Shown: positions 20,008-31,203, numbered from the stretch's first letter. The stretch is DNA of 64,000 nt from Ryuthela nishihirai (GCA_038380435.1 JAWZYU010000004.1:21488001-21552000); one strand, 5' to 3'. The notes: generated by a model not told the origin, from the letters alone. A program made the numbers and translations.

Positions 20008-21412
20008 AAGGCAGATTCTTGAGCAATGTTTAGAGTTTCAGAAACCTTTGGGTGCTAGCTTTGTTGATTTCAAAAAAGGCTTTTAATTCTGTTAATCGTC
20101 ATAATTTATGGTTGATTGTGAGATCGTATGGCATACCAGACAAGCTAGTTAACATAAGGAAAGCTCTCTATAATAACACTGAATCGTATGTGAGAGTTGG
20201 TAAGAATTGTTGCAATTGGTTTAGCATTACTTCTGATGTTCGACAAGTGTGCATTTTTGTCTCCTTTTCTCTTTAGTTTGGTTATTGATTATGTTATGCG
20301 AAATTCACTTCAAGGGAAAGCTTTTGGCCTTAATTATTTTTTCATTTGCAAACATTTAGAACAGAGAAAAATACCAGAAGCTTCTCTTAGCTTTTACAGG
20401 CCTTCTCATACAAGGTCATGCCCTAATAAGACCGAAGTCACTGCTGACCACTTCCTCAGTTAGAACTAAGACAACACGCAAAGTTGGCCTTGTTGGAAGA
20501 GTAGCTAGCTGGCTAACCAATATGCCAGTTTCGGCTTCAAGAGCAGAAAATAATAGTTGATCGCTTGATGGGTTGTCTGGCCGTCAAAATATTTATTGTT
20601 AAATATGCTTCAAATCGCAATGGTCTAGAGATCTGAAAATGTCTGATTTAGATTATGCTGATTATTTAGCCCTTTTGGTAAATGATGTTGATGAGATGAT
20701 CTCTTTCATTCGAGCTGTTGATGAGACTGGTAGTAGAGTAGGTTTGGTTATAAACAGAGAAAAAACTAAAATGATGAAAATTGGTCAGGCAGGCTGTGAT
20801 TCGGTTAATCTGAATGGTTGCAGTCTTGAGCAGGTGTCACAGTTTAATTATCTTGGGAGCTATGTAACAGATAATGGTATTGTGCGGCATGAGATTAACA
20901 GACGAATAGGGATTGCTGCCGGGACTTTTAAGAATCTATGGAGATTGTGGAGAAATAGGCGTATACACCTAAAGACTAAAATTAGACTGTATAATAGTTT
21001 GGTTCTTTCTAGGGTTAGTTATGGTAGTGAAACCTGTACGCTTAGTAAACAAGATAACAGGAAACTAGATGCTTACGCAGTATCTTGGGCATTAGGTGGT
21101 TCAACTTTGTAAGTAATGATGAAATTAGGCAAAGGAGTTTGCAACCTCCTTTAAGCAGCATATTGTGCAGAGAGAGACGCCGTTGGTTTGGCCATGTTGC
21201 CCGTATGAATAATTATAGATTGGCGAATAGAAATGAACAGTGTGCCTAAAGGCCTCAGAAAGAAGGGGAGACCTAAGATGCGGTGGGCAGACAATGTCAA
21301 ACAGGACCTTGTTAGAATTGGTGTGCAGTGGCCAGATGTAGCTCAGGACAGACTTGCTTGGAGAACTAAATTGCACTGTCTGGTTGGACCTTCGTAGCCT
21401 ATGATTGCTTGA
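20008..21412 (+). mobile_element. RTE-type retrotransposon, 5'-truncated, defective
   Basis: The copy starts within the reverse transcriptase (RQILEQCLEFQKPL, then VDFKK-AF) and runs to a tail near TGAGGAGGATGACGATG. It contains IDYVMRNSLQGK, then an inserted SINE-like sequence (20334-20617), then DLDYADYLALL, where the second Asp of the YADD box has become Tyr. FNYLGSYVTDNG and RNRRIHLKTKIRLYNSLVLS follow. A 16-bp deletion after NRKLDA throws the frame, and the copy at 54778-56961 has the same deletion. It cannot be active. Confidence 0.9.
20334..20617 (-). mobile_element. SINE-C copy inserted in the RTE reverse transcriptase
   Basis: It separates RNSLQGKAFGLN from SDLDYAD. The sequence from GCAAACATTTAGAACAGAG to GCTAACCAATATGCCAGTTT is the reverse complement of 29525-29720 at moderate identity. 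In its own sense it starts with a tRNA-like ACTGGCATATTGGTTAGCC and ends A-rich. About 80 bp near the right edge have no match in the sister copy. Confidence 0.65.
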
Positions 21413-21779
21413 GGAGGATGACGATGCAGACGTCTACGCCAATTCTGGAAAGCTTAGTGGCACTCATGTTCGGGAATATTTTACCACTATGCCAGTTAAG
21501 AGTAGTGTTCTTGAACTCCAAGAATATTTTTCATATTTCTTTTGCATGTATTAGTAAACGCGCATCAAAATCAAACATTTGTTTTGTTTTCAGCATTTCA
21601 TGTTCATCGTCATAAAATCTACTGTACGATTACATGACTGCCTCTTTACACATATTTGAAAACGAGATATTATCCAGGTAGTTCATTAAATAGGAATGCA
21701 TTTTTGTATATGCTTTGCCATTTACCACAATTTGTTTGCAAAGTTTGTCAAGATTGCTCTTTCTATAATAAATCTCTTT

Positions 21780-22640
21780 GCTGTTTTTGCAATGCTTGCT
21801 CTCCTTTTCATCTTGTGTTTTTGCAATGCTCGCCCTCCTTTTCATCTTGTGTTTTTGCAATGCTCGCCCTCTTTTTCATCTTGTGTTTTTGCAATGCTCG
21901 CCCTCTTTTTCATCTTGTGTTTTTGCAATGCTCGCCCTCCTTTTCATCTTGTGTTTTTGCAATGCTCGCCCTCCTTTTCATCTTGTTTTTGCAATGCTCG
22001 CCCTCCTTTTCATCTTGTGTTTTTGCAATGCTCGCCCTCTTTTTCAGCTTGTGTTTTTGCAATGCTCGTCCTCCTTTTCATCTTGTGTTTTTGCAATGCT
22101 CGCCCTCCTTTTCATCTTGTGTTTTTGCAATGCTCGTCCTCCTTTTCATCTTGTGTTTTTGCAATGCTTGCCCTCCTCTTCATCTTGTGTTTTTGCAATA
22201 CTCGCCCTCCTTTTCATCTTGTGTTTTTGCAATGCTCGCTCTCCTTTTCATCTTGTGTTTTTACAATGCTCGCTCTCCTTTTCATCTTGTGTTTTTGCAA
22301 TGCTCGCCCTCCCTTTCATCTTGTATTTTTGCAATGTTCGCTCTCCTTTTCATCTTGTGTTTTTGCAATGCTTGCTCTCCTTTTCATCTTGTGTTTTTGC
22401 AATGCTCGCCCTCCTTTTCATCTTGTGTTTTTGCAATGCTCGCCCTCCTTTTCATCTTGTGTTTTTGCAATGCTCGCTCTCCTTTTCATCTTGTGTTTTT
22501 ACAATGCTCGCTCTCCTTTTCATCTTGTGTTTTTGCAATGCTCGCCCTCCTTTTCATCTTGTATTTTTGCAATGTTCGCTCTCCTTTTCATCTTGTGTTT
22601 TTGCAATGCTTGCTCTCTTTTCATCTTGTGTTTTTGCGTC
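21780..22640. repeat. 34-bp tandem array with 238-bp higher-order period
   Basis: About 25 units of TTTTGCAATGCTCGCCCTCC plus TTTTCATCTTGTGT follow one another. Because 34 is not a multiple of three and the unit has no stop in plus-strand reading, all three plus frames stay open for about 290-330 codons with a repeating FHLVFLQCSPSFSSCVFAM-type peptide. I regard these frames as a by-product and not as a gene. A block with the rare variant TTTTTACAATG recurs at 22258 and 22496, exactly seven units apart. Confidence 0.95.
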
Positions 22641-22689
22641 TGAGCTGAATTGTTAGTATTTGTTATTAGAGAAATCATTTCAGAAAGGG

Positions 22690-23200
22690 AATCAATCGGT
22701 ATCTTCGGAACCTCCTAACTTCTAGACCGTCACTCCGATCCCTATTTGACCTTGAATACGACACCGGATTTTAAAATTCCTCTTATTTCTGATTTCTCCT
22801 GACCTAAAGTACCTCTATTCGCAATATTTATCTCTCCAGAGCTGGTAGATCGAAATTTGACGTCGAAGAACCCATCGCATCCAAATTTCGCAGCATGTCT
22901 GAAATTTTCTCCGAGAAACCAATTTTCATCTCTCTAGCACCGGTAGATCTAAAATTGACCTACGACCTTGAAGGATCCCCAGATACGAAATTTTACAACG
23001 TTTCTGGTATCTACAACCCGAAACACCCCAAGACATCAATTTTCACATTTCTAGCACTAGCAGATCAAGGTTTGACCTCTACATAACCTCTATTTAACCT
23101 TGAAGGACACATCGGAGGTCAAATTTCGATTTTTCCCGAGATCTCCTACCCAGATAACCCCTAAGTATAAATTTTCAGAACTCTGCCATTTCTGCATCAT
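22690..23200. repeat. Diverged ~100-120 bp tandem repeats
   Basis: The motif AGC(A/T)(C/G)(C/G)GGTAGATC followed by AAATTTGAC recurs near 22841, 22939 and 23056, each time with GACCTTGAA and GAAATTTT-type sequence around it. The units are strongly diverged. Confidence 0.55.
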
Positions 23201-23205
23201 AGGTA

Positions 23206-23368
23206 CAGTCGCTCAAAAAAGTATCCGAACGCTATGGTTGATTACAGAATTCAGAAAAAATATCTGGCAACGATTTTTTTAGAAATTAGTGATCTGGCAA
23301 CGATTTTTTTAGAAATTAGTGATCTGGCAACCTTCGTGTCACGTGACACGAAGGTTGCCAGATCACTG
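23206..23368. mobile_element. Palindromic MITE, partial, with internal duplication
   Basis: The left arm from CAGTCGCTC passes the centre GTCACGTGAC and stops after GTTGCCAGATCACT. The segment CTGGCAACGATTTTTTTAGA plus AATTAGTGAT is duplicated in tandem. Confidence 0.85.
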
Positions 23369-23509
23369 TTCAACGTGCGTCTGCATCAATCGCGAAATGT
23401 AATTTGTGCAACTTCTGAGCCCAAAACGGAGTTTTTCAAAACAAATTATCCTATCCAAGTATTCGAACGAAAATCACAATGTAGGTATAATCCTAAATGT
23501 TTACGTTCC

Positions 23510-24480
23510 CAGTGTTTCCCATACTTTAAAACTGCCTGCATCTCGGCAGCCTCTCTCACCACCAGTGTTCCACTCGAAGGCCTATTATCTGATCGCACAT
23601 GCCCTCGCTCCGCCTCTCCCATTCATTCTTCAGCCTCCTCCCTCTTCATGTAGGTTCCCATTTTCATATTTTCTTTCATCTTCTTCCGTTCTCTTCATAT
23701 ATATCCTTCACCATCTCATTTTCTTTTCCTCGATACTTTCCCCAACATTTTTCTCTACTCCCATAATCCTTTTAATATCCTCATTTTATCCATTTTTGTC
23801 TCCCTCGCACCTCTTCTCCACAAATCCATTTCCATTCTTCTTATTCCAGCTGTTTTATCTTTCTGTTAGCGTCCAAGTCTCTGCTCCATATTTTACAATA
23901 AGCTCTGAAATTGTGTGAAAAATCATTCTTTTTTCTTCTCTCCCGATATACTTCTATCTCGTAAAACTAAATTTAGCATTCTTATTTCTTTCTCTGCCTG
24001 TTTCGTTGCAACTTCCTCCTAGACAATTGATCCAGTTTTTGTTCTAACTTCCTCCTAGACAATTGATTCCGTACACTTAAACATGTTCACCATCCACCTC
24101 GAGATCTTCTCTTCCATTATCTGCTGCTCCCAAATATTTTTGGTCGAAATTTAGTATAATTGACTTAATCCTATTGTCCAGGTATCATGTCTATTGAAAG
24201 CGATTCTCCAGATGTAGCTTTTAGGAAATTGCATCTTAGTTTTTAGATTTATTTTGTTTGATGTTAAAAGCTATTTCTTTTCGTAGAATGATTATTTGGC
24301 TTCATTCATTATTTCTCGTTGATTTTGTTAAAATATTATTTGTTTGCTTTCTTAGCTCGATTTTTTCAAATGCATTTTTTGTATTAGAAAGTATTTTCAG
24401 TTTAGCTTGCACTCTCCGCTGTTTCTAAAATTAAAAAATTTAAGAATTTTATTTCTATCTGGAATCTGGACGAGCTACCT
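23510..24480 (-). mobile_element. Decayed non-LTR retrotransposon fragment (LINE-C)
   Basis: On the minus strand near 23890 the sequence reads KYGAETWTLTER, a signature of the post-RT region of non-LTR elements. It is followed by EMDLWRRGARETKMDK-type sequence and preceded by LVLRDRSISGEKKK. Many stops are present. A 30-bp local duplication with CTTCCTCCTAGACAATTGAT lies at 24010-24066. Confidence 0.5.
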
Positions 24481-24489
24481 ACTCCTTGT

Positions 24490-24605
24490 TCCCAGCTTTC
24501 ATTTCTTTTCTTGTTCTTGTTTACATTGTTTGTTCTCTATTTATGTGTTTTGTATATTTCTTTGAATTCTTTGAATAAATTTGAATTTGAATTTCGTTTT
24601 AAAAT
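24490..24605 (+). mobile_element. Possible LINE 3' tail
   Basis: TTTGTTCTCTATTTATGTG leads into GAATTCTTTGAATAAATTTG and AATTTGAATTTC, a terminal repeat style seen in several non-LTR elements. No coding part remains, so this is tentative. Confidence 0.3.
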
Positions 24606-24730
24606 TTGGTTGTCTTCTCCAGAATATGTTCAAATTTTCTTCATTGTCAGCCACAATCGCGCATCTTCCTTGACAAAAAGACATGGAGCCAAGGAAAGCA
24701 AAGAATACAACCTTGTTTTTCGCTTCAATG

Positions 24731-25478
24731 GGTTGGGTTGTTTTACCTCTGAGCGGCACTTTTTTGCACACCATGGGCTAAATGGCCAGGTCACATGGAC
24801 CCCGAAGGCTCAGAGAAGGTTGGGGGAGGGGACCCACTGGAACAGCTGTTGGGAGACAGATGGTAGCCTCCCGTCAAGGCCATTCAGCGTGTTCTTTAAC
24901 ACGCACAGGGTATGGCTCTCCCGCACACAGGGTTGGGTTGGGTTGTTTTACCTCTGAGCGGCACTTTTTTGCACACCATGGGCTAAATGGCCAGGCCATA
25001 AGGACCTCGAAAGCTCAGAGAAGGTTGGGGGAGGGGACCCACTGGAACAGCTGTTGGGAGACAGATGATAGCCTCCCGTCAAGGCCATCCAGCGTGTTCT
25101 TTAACGTTGGGTTGTTTTCTCTGAGCGGCACTTTTTTGCACACCATGGGCTAAATGGCCAGGTCACATGGACCCCGAAGGCTCAGAGAAGGTTGGGGGAG
25201 GTGACCCACTGGAACAGCTGTTGGGAGACAGATGATAGCCTCCCGTCAAGGCCATCCAGCGTGTTCTTTAACGTTGGGTTGTTTTCTCTGAGCGGCCCTT
25301 TTTTGCACACCATGGGCTAAATGGCCAGGTCACATGGACCCCGAAGGCTCAGAGAAGGTTGGGGGAGGGGACACACTGGAACAGCTGTTGGGAGACAGAT
25401 GGTAGCCTCCCGTCAAGGCCTTCCAGCGTGTTCTTTAACGTGCACAGGGTACGGCTCTCACACACACGGGGCCACGGT
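24731..25478 (-). mobile_element. Chain of four truncated SINE-A copies
   Basis: Four same-orientation 3' portions follow head to tail with units at 24731-24930, 24931-25106, 25107-25273 and 25274-25478. Each starts with the (GG)TTGGGTTGTTTT tail and breaks off within the body. None reaches the tRNA head. TTTCGCTTCAATG at the left and TTTCGCTACTTCCATTCAAT at the right suggest one outer TSD. Units 3 and 4 share the variant TTGTTTTCTCTGAG. Confidence 0.9.
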
Positions 25479-25828
25479 TTCGCTACTTCCATTCAATGCG
25501 TATTCAGTGAATTGAGTCCATGACAGAGATCTGAAAGGGCCTGTTCAGAATGACTTTCAGTCCTCATGATGAAGTACTGCAAGGTCATGCGCGTCCTTCA
25601 TCGCCTGCTATCGCTTTAACATTGAGGAGATTTTGGGCCCAGTTTGAAACGGCCCTTTCAAAACAAAAGCGAATATCTGATTGTGACTTCGATGACGCAC
25701 ATTTTACCTTTTATGTGAACATTTTTAACGATTCTATTTAAATAGAACAGAACGATATAGCATAGTGAATAGAACACTAATTTATTCGAAACTTTTTATC
25801 CTTTTGAAGATCAGTTGCGGATTTCTGG
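25479..25828. other. Unique-looking intron sequence
   Basis: The plus frame 25550-25741 has no recognised domain. The stretch is somewhat richer in GC than its neighbours but has no splice support. Confidence 0.4.
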
Positions 25829-26214
25829 GTTGTTGTTGTTTTACCTCTGAGCGGCACTTTTTTGCACACCATGGGCTAAATGGCCAGGTCACATGGACCC
25901 CGAAGGCTCAGAGAAGGTTGGGGGAGGGGACCCACTGGAACAGCTGTTGGGAGACAGATGATAGCCTCCCGTCAAGGCCATCCAGCGTGTTCTTTAACGT
26001 GCACAAGGTATGGCTCTCCCGCACACGGAGCCACGGCTTAACGTCCGATCCGATGGACGGCGGCCTTTCCAAGCCCATCGGTGTCCCCTACTGACCGTGG
26101 GCAGGGCGGGAAATTTTTGCGGAGATAAATCTCAACGCTGACCCAGCTGGGACTCGAACCTGGGAACTACAGATTACGAGCCTGGCGCGCTACCGACTAA
26201 GCCACCCCCGCCCC
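25829..26214 (-). mobile_element. SINE-A copy
   Basis: Full-length, with TSD GGATTTCTGGGT on both sides. Confidence 0.92.
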
Positions 26215-26672
26215 AGGATTTCTGGGTAGAAAGGAAATATAGCAGAAATTCTTCGTTTCAGAAAATTGAGCCTGAAAGTTTTTTATCATTTCTGTCCATA
26301 TTATTCAAACAAACTGTTAATTTGGCAGAGAGAAATGTAACATTTTCTGCGCAGATTTAATTTTTTCTAAAATTATTTGATATTTCATATTTCTAAAATT
26401 ATTTGATGTTTAGTATGACAAAACTGTTTTTTAAAATAATGCTTCATAAACTCTCTTTCCCTAGGACTTCCATTACATGCATACATACACAAATCAAGCG
26501 AAAATATAACTGCATGAAAATTTTTTATACTTGAGTAAAATCAATAAATAAAATATGAAAAGCAAATGTTTTTTCAATAGAGGAAACTGAGAAACGAAAA
26601 TATTAAAATCTTCTGAGCAGAGATTAGAATTAATCTCATCTCTGAATTCCCCTTGCTGGTGAATGTGATATG
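26215..26672. other. AT-rich intron sequence
   Basis: No supported feature on either strand. Confidence 0.5.
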
Positions 26673-27059
26673 GTTGGGTTGTTTTACCTCTGAGCGGCAC
26701 TTTTTTGCACACCATGGGCTAAATGACCAGGTCACATGGACCCCGAAGGCTCAGAGAAGGTTGGGGGAGGGGACCCACTGGAACAGCTGTTGGGAGACAG
26801 ATGGTAGCCTCCCGTCAACGCCATCCAGCGTGTTCTTTAACGTGCACAGGGTATGTATGGCTCTCCCGCACACGGGGCCACGGCTTAACGTCCCATCCGA
26901 CGGATGGCGGCCTTTCCAAGCCCATCGGTTTCCCCTACTGACCGTGGGCAGGGCGGGAAATTTTGCGGAGATAAATCTCAACGGTGACCCAGCTGGGACT
27001 AGAACCTGGGAACTACAGATTACGAGCCTGGCGCGCTACCGACTGAGCCACCCTCGCCC
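26673..27059 (-). mobile_element. SINE-A copy
   Basis: Full-length, with TSD ATGTGATATGGTT on both sides. The head is slightly altered (CCACCCTCGCCC), and GTAT is duplicated in the body. Confidence 0.92.
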
Positions 27060-27320
27060 ATGTGATATGGTTAAATCTGAAATATCTTTTTCTTCGCTTT
27101 AGTGTTTCTTCTAAAACTTTTCAATGCTTCATTTCTGTCTCTGATGACTTCTGCCCCATTTTAATAACAAATTATGGTTGGACATTTTCCACGTGTGTTT
27201 AGTAAGCTCACATTCATCCACAGACAGCTTACGATCCAGAAAAACAAAATATCGAAATCAGATTCCGCTATCCTTTCGAAATACGACCTTTGCATGTTTC
27301 TTATAATAACTTGGAGAATT

Positions 27321-27446
27321 GGGTTGTTGTTGTTGTTGGGTTGTTTTACCCCTGAGCGGCACTTTTTTGCACACCATGGGCTAAATGGCCAGGTCACTTG
27401 GACCCCGAAGGCTCAGAGAAGGTTGGGGGAGGGGACCTACTGGAAC
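27321..27446 (-). mobile_element. SINE-A copy, 5'-truncated
   Basis: Only the 3' ~125 bp are present, ending at GGGACCTACTGGAAC. AACTTGGAGAATTG flanks it as a 14-bp TSD. This shows that truncation happens during insertion and not only by later decay. Confidence 0.9.
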
Positions 27447-27654
27447 TTGGAGAATTGAAAAATGCATTCTTCCTAATAAAAAACGGTGGCTTATGCTCTA
27501 TCTGCATCGACTTTCCTAATTACAAATTAAAAGGCAGCGAATATCAACCAAATAAATTTGAAATGAGAACACAGCGAATGTCTTTCAATTATTGGTTTCA
27601 GAAACTCAGTGTGATGGAAAGAAGCCGGAAACCAATTGGTACCACACATGATTC

Positions 27655-27702
27655 AGCGGTATTATAAAGAGCCATCATAATGCTAATTAACTTGTCAGAC
27701 CT
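27655..27702 (-). mobile_element. RTE remnant (~45 bp)
   Basis: ATTATAAAGAGCCATCATAA and GCTAATTAACTTGTCAG correspond to the minus-strand RTE codons for LVNIMKALYNN (compare 1160-1205), with several changes. Confidence 0.5.
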
Positions 27703-27779
27703 GTCATGACCTGGTATTCATAACATAATCTTTCTTTTTAAGCCCATCTTTTTTTAGTACTCCTTGCTATGATAAAACG

Positions 27780-28570
27780 AACTATCTGCCAGTGAGGTTA
27801 CCGAAATGGCTTGGTTTTATTTTATGCTGGCAGTGTTTCAATACCTCAACGGAAAAGATCCACTTTCACGGGGAAATGCAATTCTGTGTCGGTCTAAATA
27901 TTCCCCACTGTCAAACACGAGCTTCCTCTGGTCGTGTTTCTCAGCAATCTAATTTTGCAGAAGGTTTTTCGTCGACACCGAGTCTCACGGATGCTTCGAC
28001 CATTTACAGCCATTTGCCTGTGCGATCATTCTCTAGATTAGTCACACCAGGGACGTTTGCATCACCACTGATAATCCTCTTGCTCGCAGCCTCTTCCGTG
28101 CAAAAGGATCGTCCTGCCACTCGCTGAAAGTTTCATGAGCAGAGCCCGCGCCGCGCTTAATGTCAAAAGGGCATCAGCAGTAGCCAACAAAACCCACCCA
28201 CCCCGTTCTGGACCCTCGAGACTTTCTCTCTGCCTCTGCTTTCCACCACTCATCATCAGCGATGACGACAGAGCCGCAATATCGACGGAAAAGAAGCGAG
28301 AAACTGTCAGCCTGCTTTATGTTGTAGGATAATGTTCTGGCTTCTTCTAATAAGGCCTCGAATTCGTCATAAATTTATATTTGCTGACGCCGCGATCTTT
28401 AGGGGTGAGATAACAAGCGATGAAGCTGCAAACGAGAGATCTTCGTCTTCGCCGGAAGTTTTGCCTCTTCTCGTGCAACAGGTCGCCCCCGGGGAAAGTA
28501 ATCATCACTTGAGTAAACTAGAGATTCAACATCCATTGCGCATTCTCTTAGGCGCAGATTGTTAACGTAA
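27780..28570. other. GC- and CpG-richer island, no gene recognised
   Basis: This stretch stands out from its AT-rich surroundings and contains runs such as CCGCGCCGCGCTT and GACGCCGCGATC. Frames are open on both strands (27792-28127, 28135-28332 and 28332-28565 plus; 28062-28256 minus), but I recognise no domain. It could be a promoter or first exon, a conserved regulatory segment, or an unknown mobile element. Confidence 0.35.
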
Positions 28571-29524
28571 CGTGCAGTCAGCTAAACTGAAAGTTTAACA
28601 CATCGGGTTCTAAGTAAGATTTATTTATTACAGGCGTAGTGTTATTTGTTGAACCACACATCCTAAGCAACAGGGATGCGATTCGACTCCCAATAAATGG
28701 GCACAATTTAGGGGAAATCGTCATTTTATCGAATCAGTCTACGGCAAGTATCCATTATTTCAGAAGGTTCTTATTCGCAGGGCCACGAATTCATAGAGAA
28801 GTAAGCTTAATATAAATATGGAGTCAGTGTTGTGAACCATAGAGGCACTAGATACCCATGCAGATAGAAAGACGACAAGTAATAAACTACTTTTCAAAGT
28901 TCAGAATTTAACACACACCCTCCCAGAAACGTGCTCTCTTACGTAAAACTTCGTGATCACTTTTTCTTTGATGATCAGAACACTTTTCTGAACGAAGACG
29001 AAAGGAAGAAGTCTTATGTGAATGAACGTCATGATGAACTTCTTCTACGGAAGTGTTTTTACATTGATGCTTTGCATTTCTCCCCATTTAAACTTTTTTC
29101 AACAGTTGGCAGTTGAGAAGACCCAGCTGGATGAGTGACCACAAATTGGACGGCTGCCGATAACTCAGATCTGGAGAAGAGTGTCTGAAGATGCAATGAG
29201 CATCGAAACAAATATCAGATAGAATAATGAAGAACGAGAAATATCTGATCCCAACACTTTCCCAAAACAACATAGAGCTGAAGACAGACAACAGCAATCG
29301 CAACAATTATTGTATCCAGGACGAAATCGGTTTGAATGAAGCAAAGGATTCTTTATTCCCTAAATGTTCTTTTTGTATTTCATTTCAGAACTTCTACCAC
29401 GGCAACTATTTTCTCCTATCTTGAATTAAGCTTCTTTTTTCCCCACTTAACTCTCAAATATAAATTTTTTTCCCAATATATATTAAAAAATGATTTGACA
29501 GCTTTATACAAATTTTACCTTAAC
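28571..29524. other. Intron sequence with no supported feature
   Basis: A tRNA-like B-box remnant (GATGCGATTCGACTCCC) near 28675 hints at a decayed SINE. Frames at 28931-29424 have no recognised domain. Confidence 0.4.
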
Positions 29525-29720
29525 TGGCATAGTGGTTAGGCAGCTAGCGACTGTTCCAGCAAGGCAAACTTTATGTGTTGTGTTAGCTCTAACTAAGGCA
29601 GTGGTCAGCAGTGACTTCGGTCTTAGTAGGGCATGTCCTTGTATGAGAAGGCCTGTATTAAGCTAGGAGTAGCTTCTAGGATTCTTCTCTGTCCTATATG
29701 TCGCAAATAAAAAAAAATAT
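29525..29720 (+). mobile_element. SINE-C copy
   Basis: It starts with a tRNA-like ACTGGCATAGTGGTTAGGC, continues through GGTCAGCAGTGACTTCGG and ends with TGTCGCAAATAAAAAAAAA. The inverted sister copy is inside the RTE at 20334-20617. With only two copies the family boundaries are provisional. Confidence 0.65.
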
Positions 29721-29842
29721 ATATGGATTCCATAATTGAATAGAGGGAAACAAGCCCAAGAGCTTAAAAATCACTCCTACAATATCGAGAAAGTTATTAT
29801 CGAAATTTGTCTTTTGCTAACATTAGGGGGAAAAGAAATTAC

Positions 29843-29983
29843 CTTTGGCACATATCCTGTTATCGACACTGATAGGATAATCTGGCTGACATTCGCACTG
29901 CTTCGTCGCTTCGTTGCAGTAGATGTGGTAGAGGATGTTGTTGCACGTTCTGTTGCACGGCTCGTTCAAGTAGAAAGCGACTC
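29843..29983 (-). CDS. EB/EGF-like six-cysteine module exon 1
   Basis: An acceptor (TTTCTCTCGTCCACAG) and a donor (GTAATTTC) on the minus strand enclose 141 bases in symmetrical phase 1, the same length as the exon at 15319-15459. The peptide starts GVAFYLNEPCNRTCNN and contains CNEATKQCECQPDYP. The spacing is C-x3-C-x8-C-x6-C-x-C-x12-C, again six cysteines as in EB/EGF-like modules. NRT is a potential N-glycosylation site. It joins in frame to the micro-exon at 36580-36612 (G/GA) and to 15319-15459 (G/CT). Its acceptor region appears to be the ancestor of the large tandem array that fills the intron upstream. Confidence 0.82.
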
Positions 29984-31203
29984 CTGTGGACGAGAGAAAT
30001 GCGCGCTTCAAGATGAAGTCAAAAGAGAGGAAAATTCGGGAGATTTTTGGGAAATGGAGGAAAGACATTAAGAGAAAACGACACTGTAAGAGATACAGAT
30101 AGGCGGGTCATGGTGGAGGTAGAGAGTAGGAGAATTCGGAAAGTGGTGAGGTAATGGGAAAAAGGAAGTGAAAAGCAACTCCTGTGGGAGAGGTAAATGC
30201 TTGTTTCGTGATAAAAGCATAAAAGAGGAGAATTTCAATAGCATTGTGGGAGGAGGAGGAGGAGGAGGAAGTAGAATGGTGCTCCTATGGTCGAAAGAAT
30301 GGCTGTGTCAGAATGGATGCATAACAGAGCAGAATTCGGAAAGCTCTGAGAAAGGAGGAGCAGTGAAAGAAAGTGGTTCTTTTGGAAAAAGTGAGCAAAT
30401 ATTTCTTGACGGGGAGGGCATGAAAAGAATTCGGACAGCACTGGAGGGAAGTCAGGGGGGAAAGAAATTCGGTCCTGTGGATGACAGAAAGGGACATTCA
30501 GGATGGAGGAGGCTTAAGAGAGGAGAATATGGAATGTAACAAGAGAGTGGCAGAATCGAAGAAGAGGGATTTCAATTAGAGAAAGGAATGTTGCTGCCTT
30601 TTCAGCATAAGATAAATAGAAACACATGAAGTAGGAGGAGTCCTCCTTCATGAAAGATAGCAACACTTGTAGCCGAAAACAAAAAAGAAAAAGTTTCATT
30701 TTGAAGAACAGCGTAACAGTATTCGGACAGTAGTTGGGGAAGAGGTAGAGATTAGAAAACAATTCTTCATGTGAAAAAAAAATGCATGTTTCGGAACAAT
30801 GGTTTAAGAGTCGAGAATTCGAAATGTGGTGAACTAGACAGGAAAGAAAATAAAAAGCGAATCCTCTGAGGGAGGGAAATGAACTCTCATGAAGGGATAA
30901 CAATAAAGAATGCTCCAAGTGGAGAAGCAAAAGTCGTAAACGAATCCCCTAGGGATAGAAATCAACTTCGATGGAGGGAAGAACAAGAATACTCAACGTC
31001 TAGAGGGAGGTGTAGAAGGAATAAAAGTAGAAAGCGACTCTATGAGCGAGAAAAAAATGCACGTTTCAAGGTTAAAATCGTCTGGGAGAGAGAAATGTAT
31101 TTTCCTGGAAGGAGAAGGTGAAAGATGTGGAAAGAAGAGAAAAGCAACTCGTGTTGGTGAGAAAAATGCTCCTTTCTAAGTGAAGATTCTCTGGGGGAGA
31201 TTT
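29984..31203. repeat. Degenerate part of the intronic array
   Basis: Variants of AAAGCGACTCCTGTGGACGA followed by GAGAAATGC, which is the acceptor region of the adjacent exon read on the plus strand, recur near 29973, 30170, 30270, 30866, 31027 and 31145. Spacing is irregular, with GAATTCGG motifs in between. Similarity falls off gradually into the regular array. A GGA microsatellite lies at 30247-30272. Confidence 0.65.

Noticed and set aside
21656..22656. Three overlapping long plus-strand frames of 292-330 codons
   Set aside because: They are the three readings of a 34-bp tandem repeat without stops, with no domain, and each frame gives the same repeating peptide.
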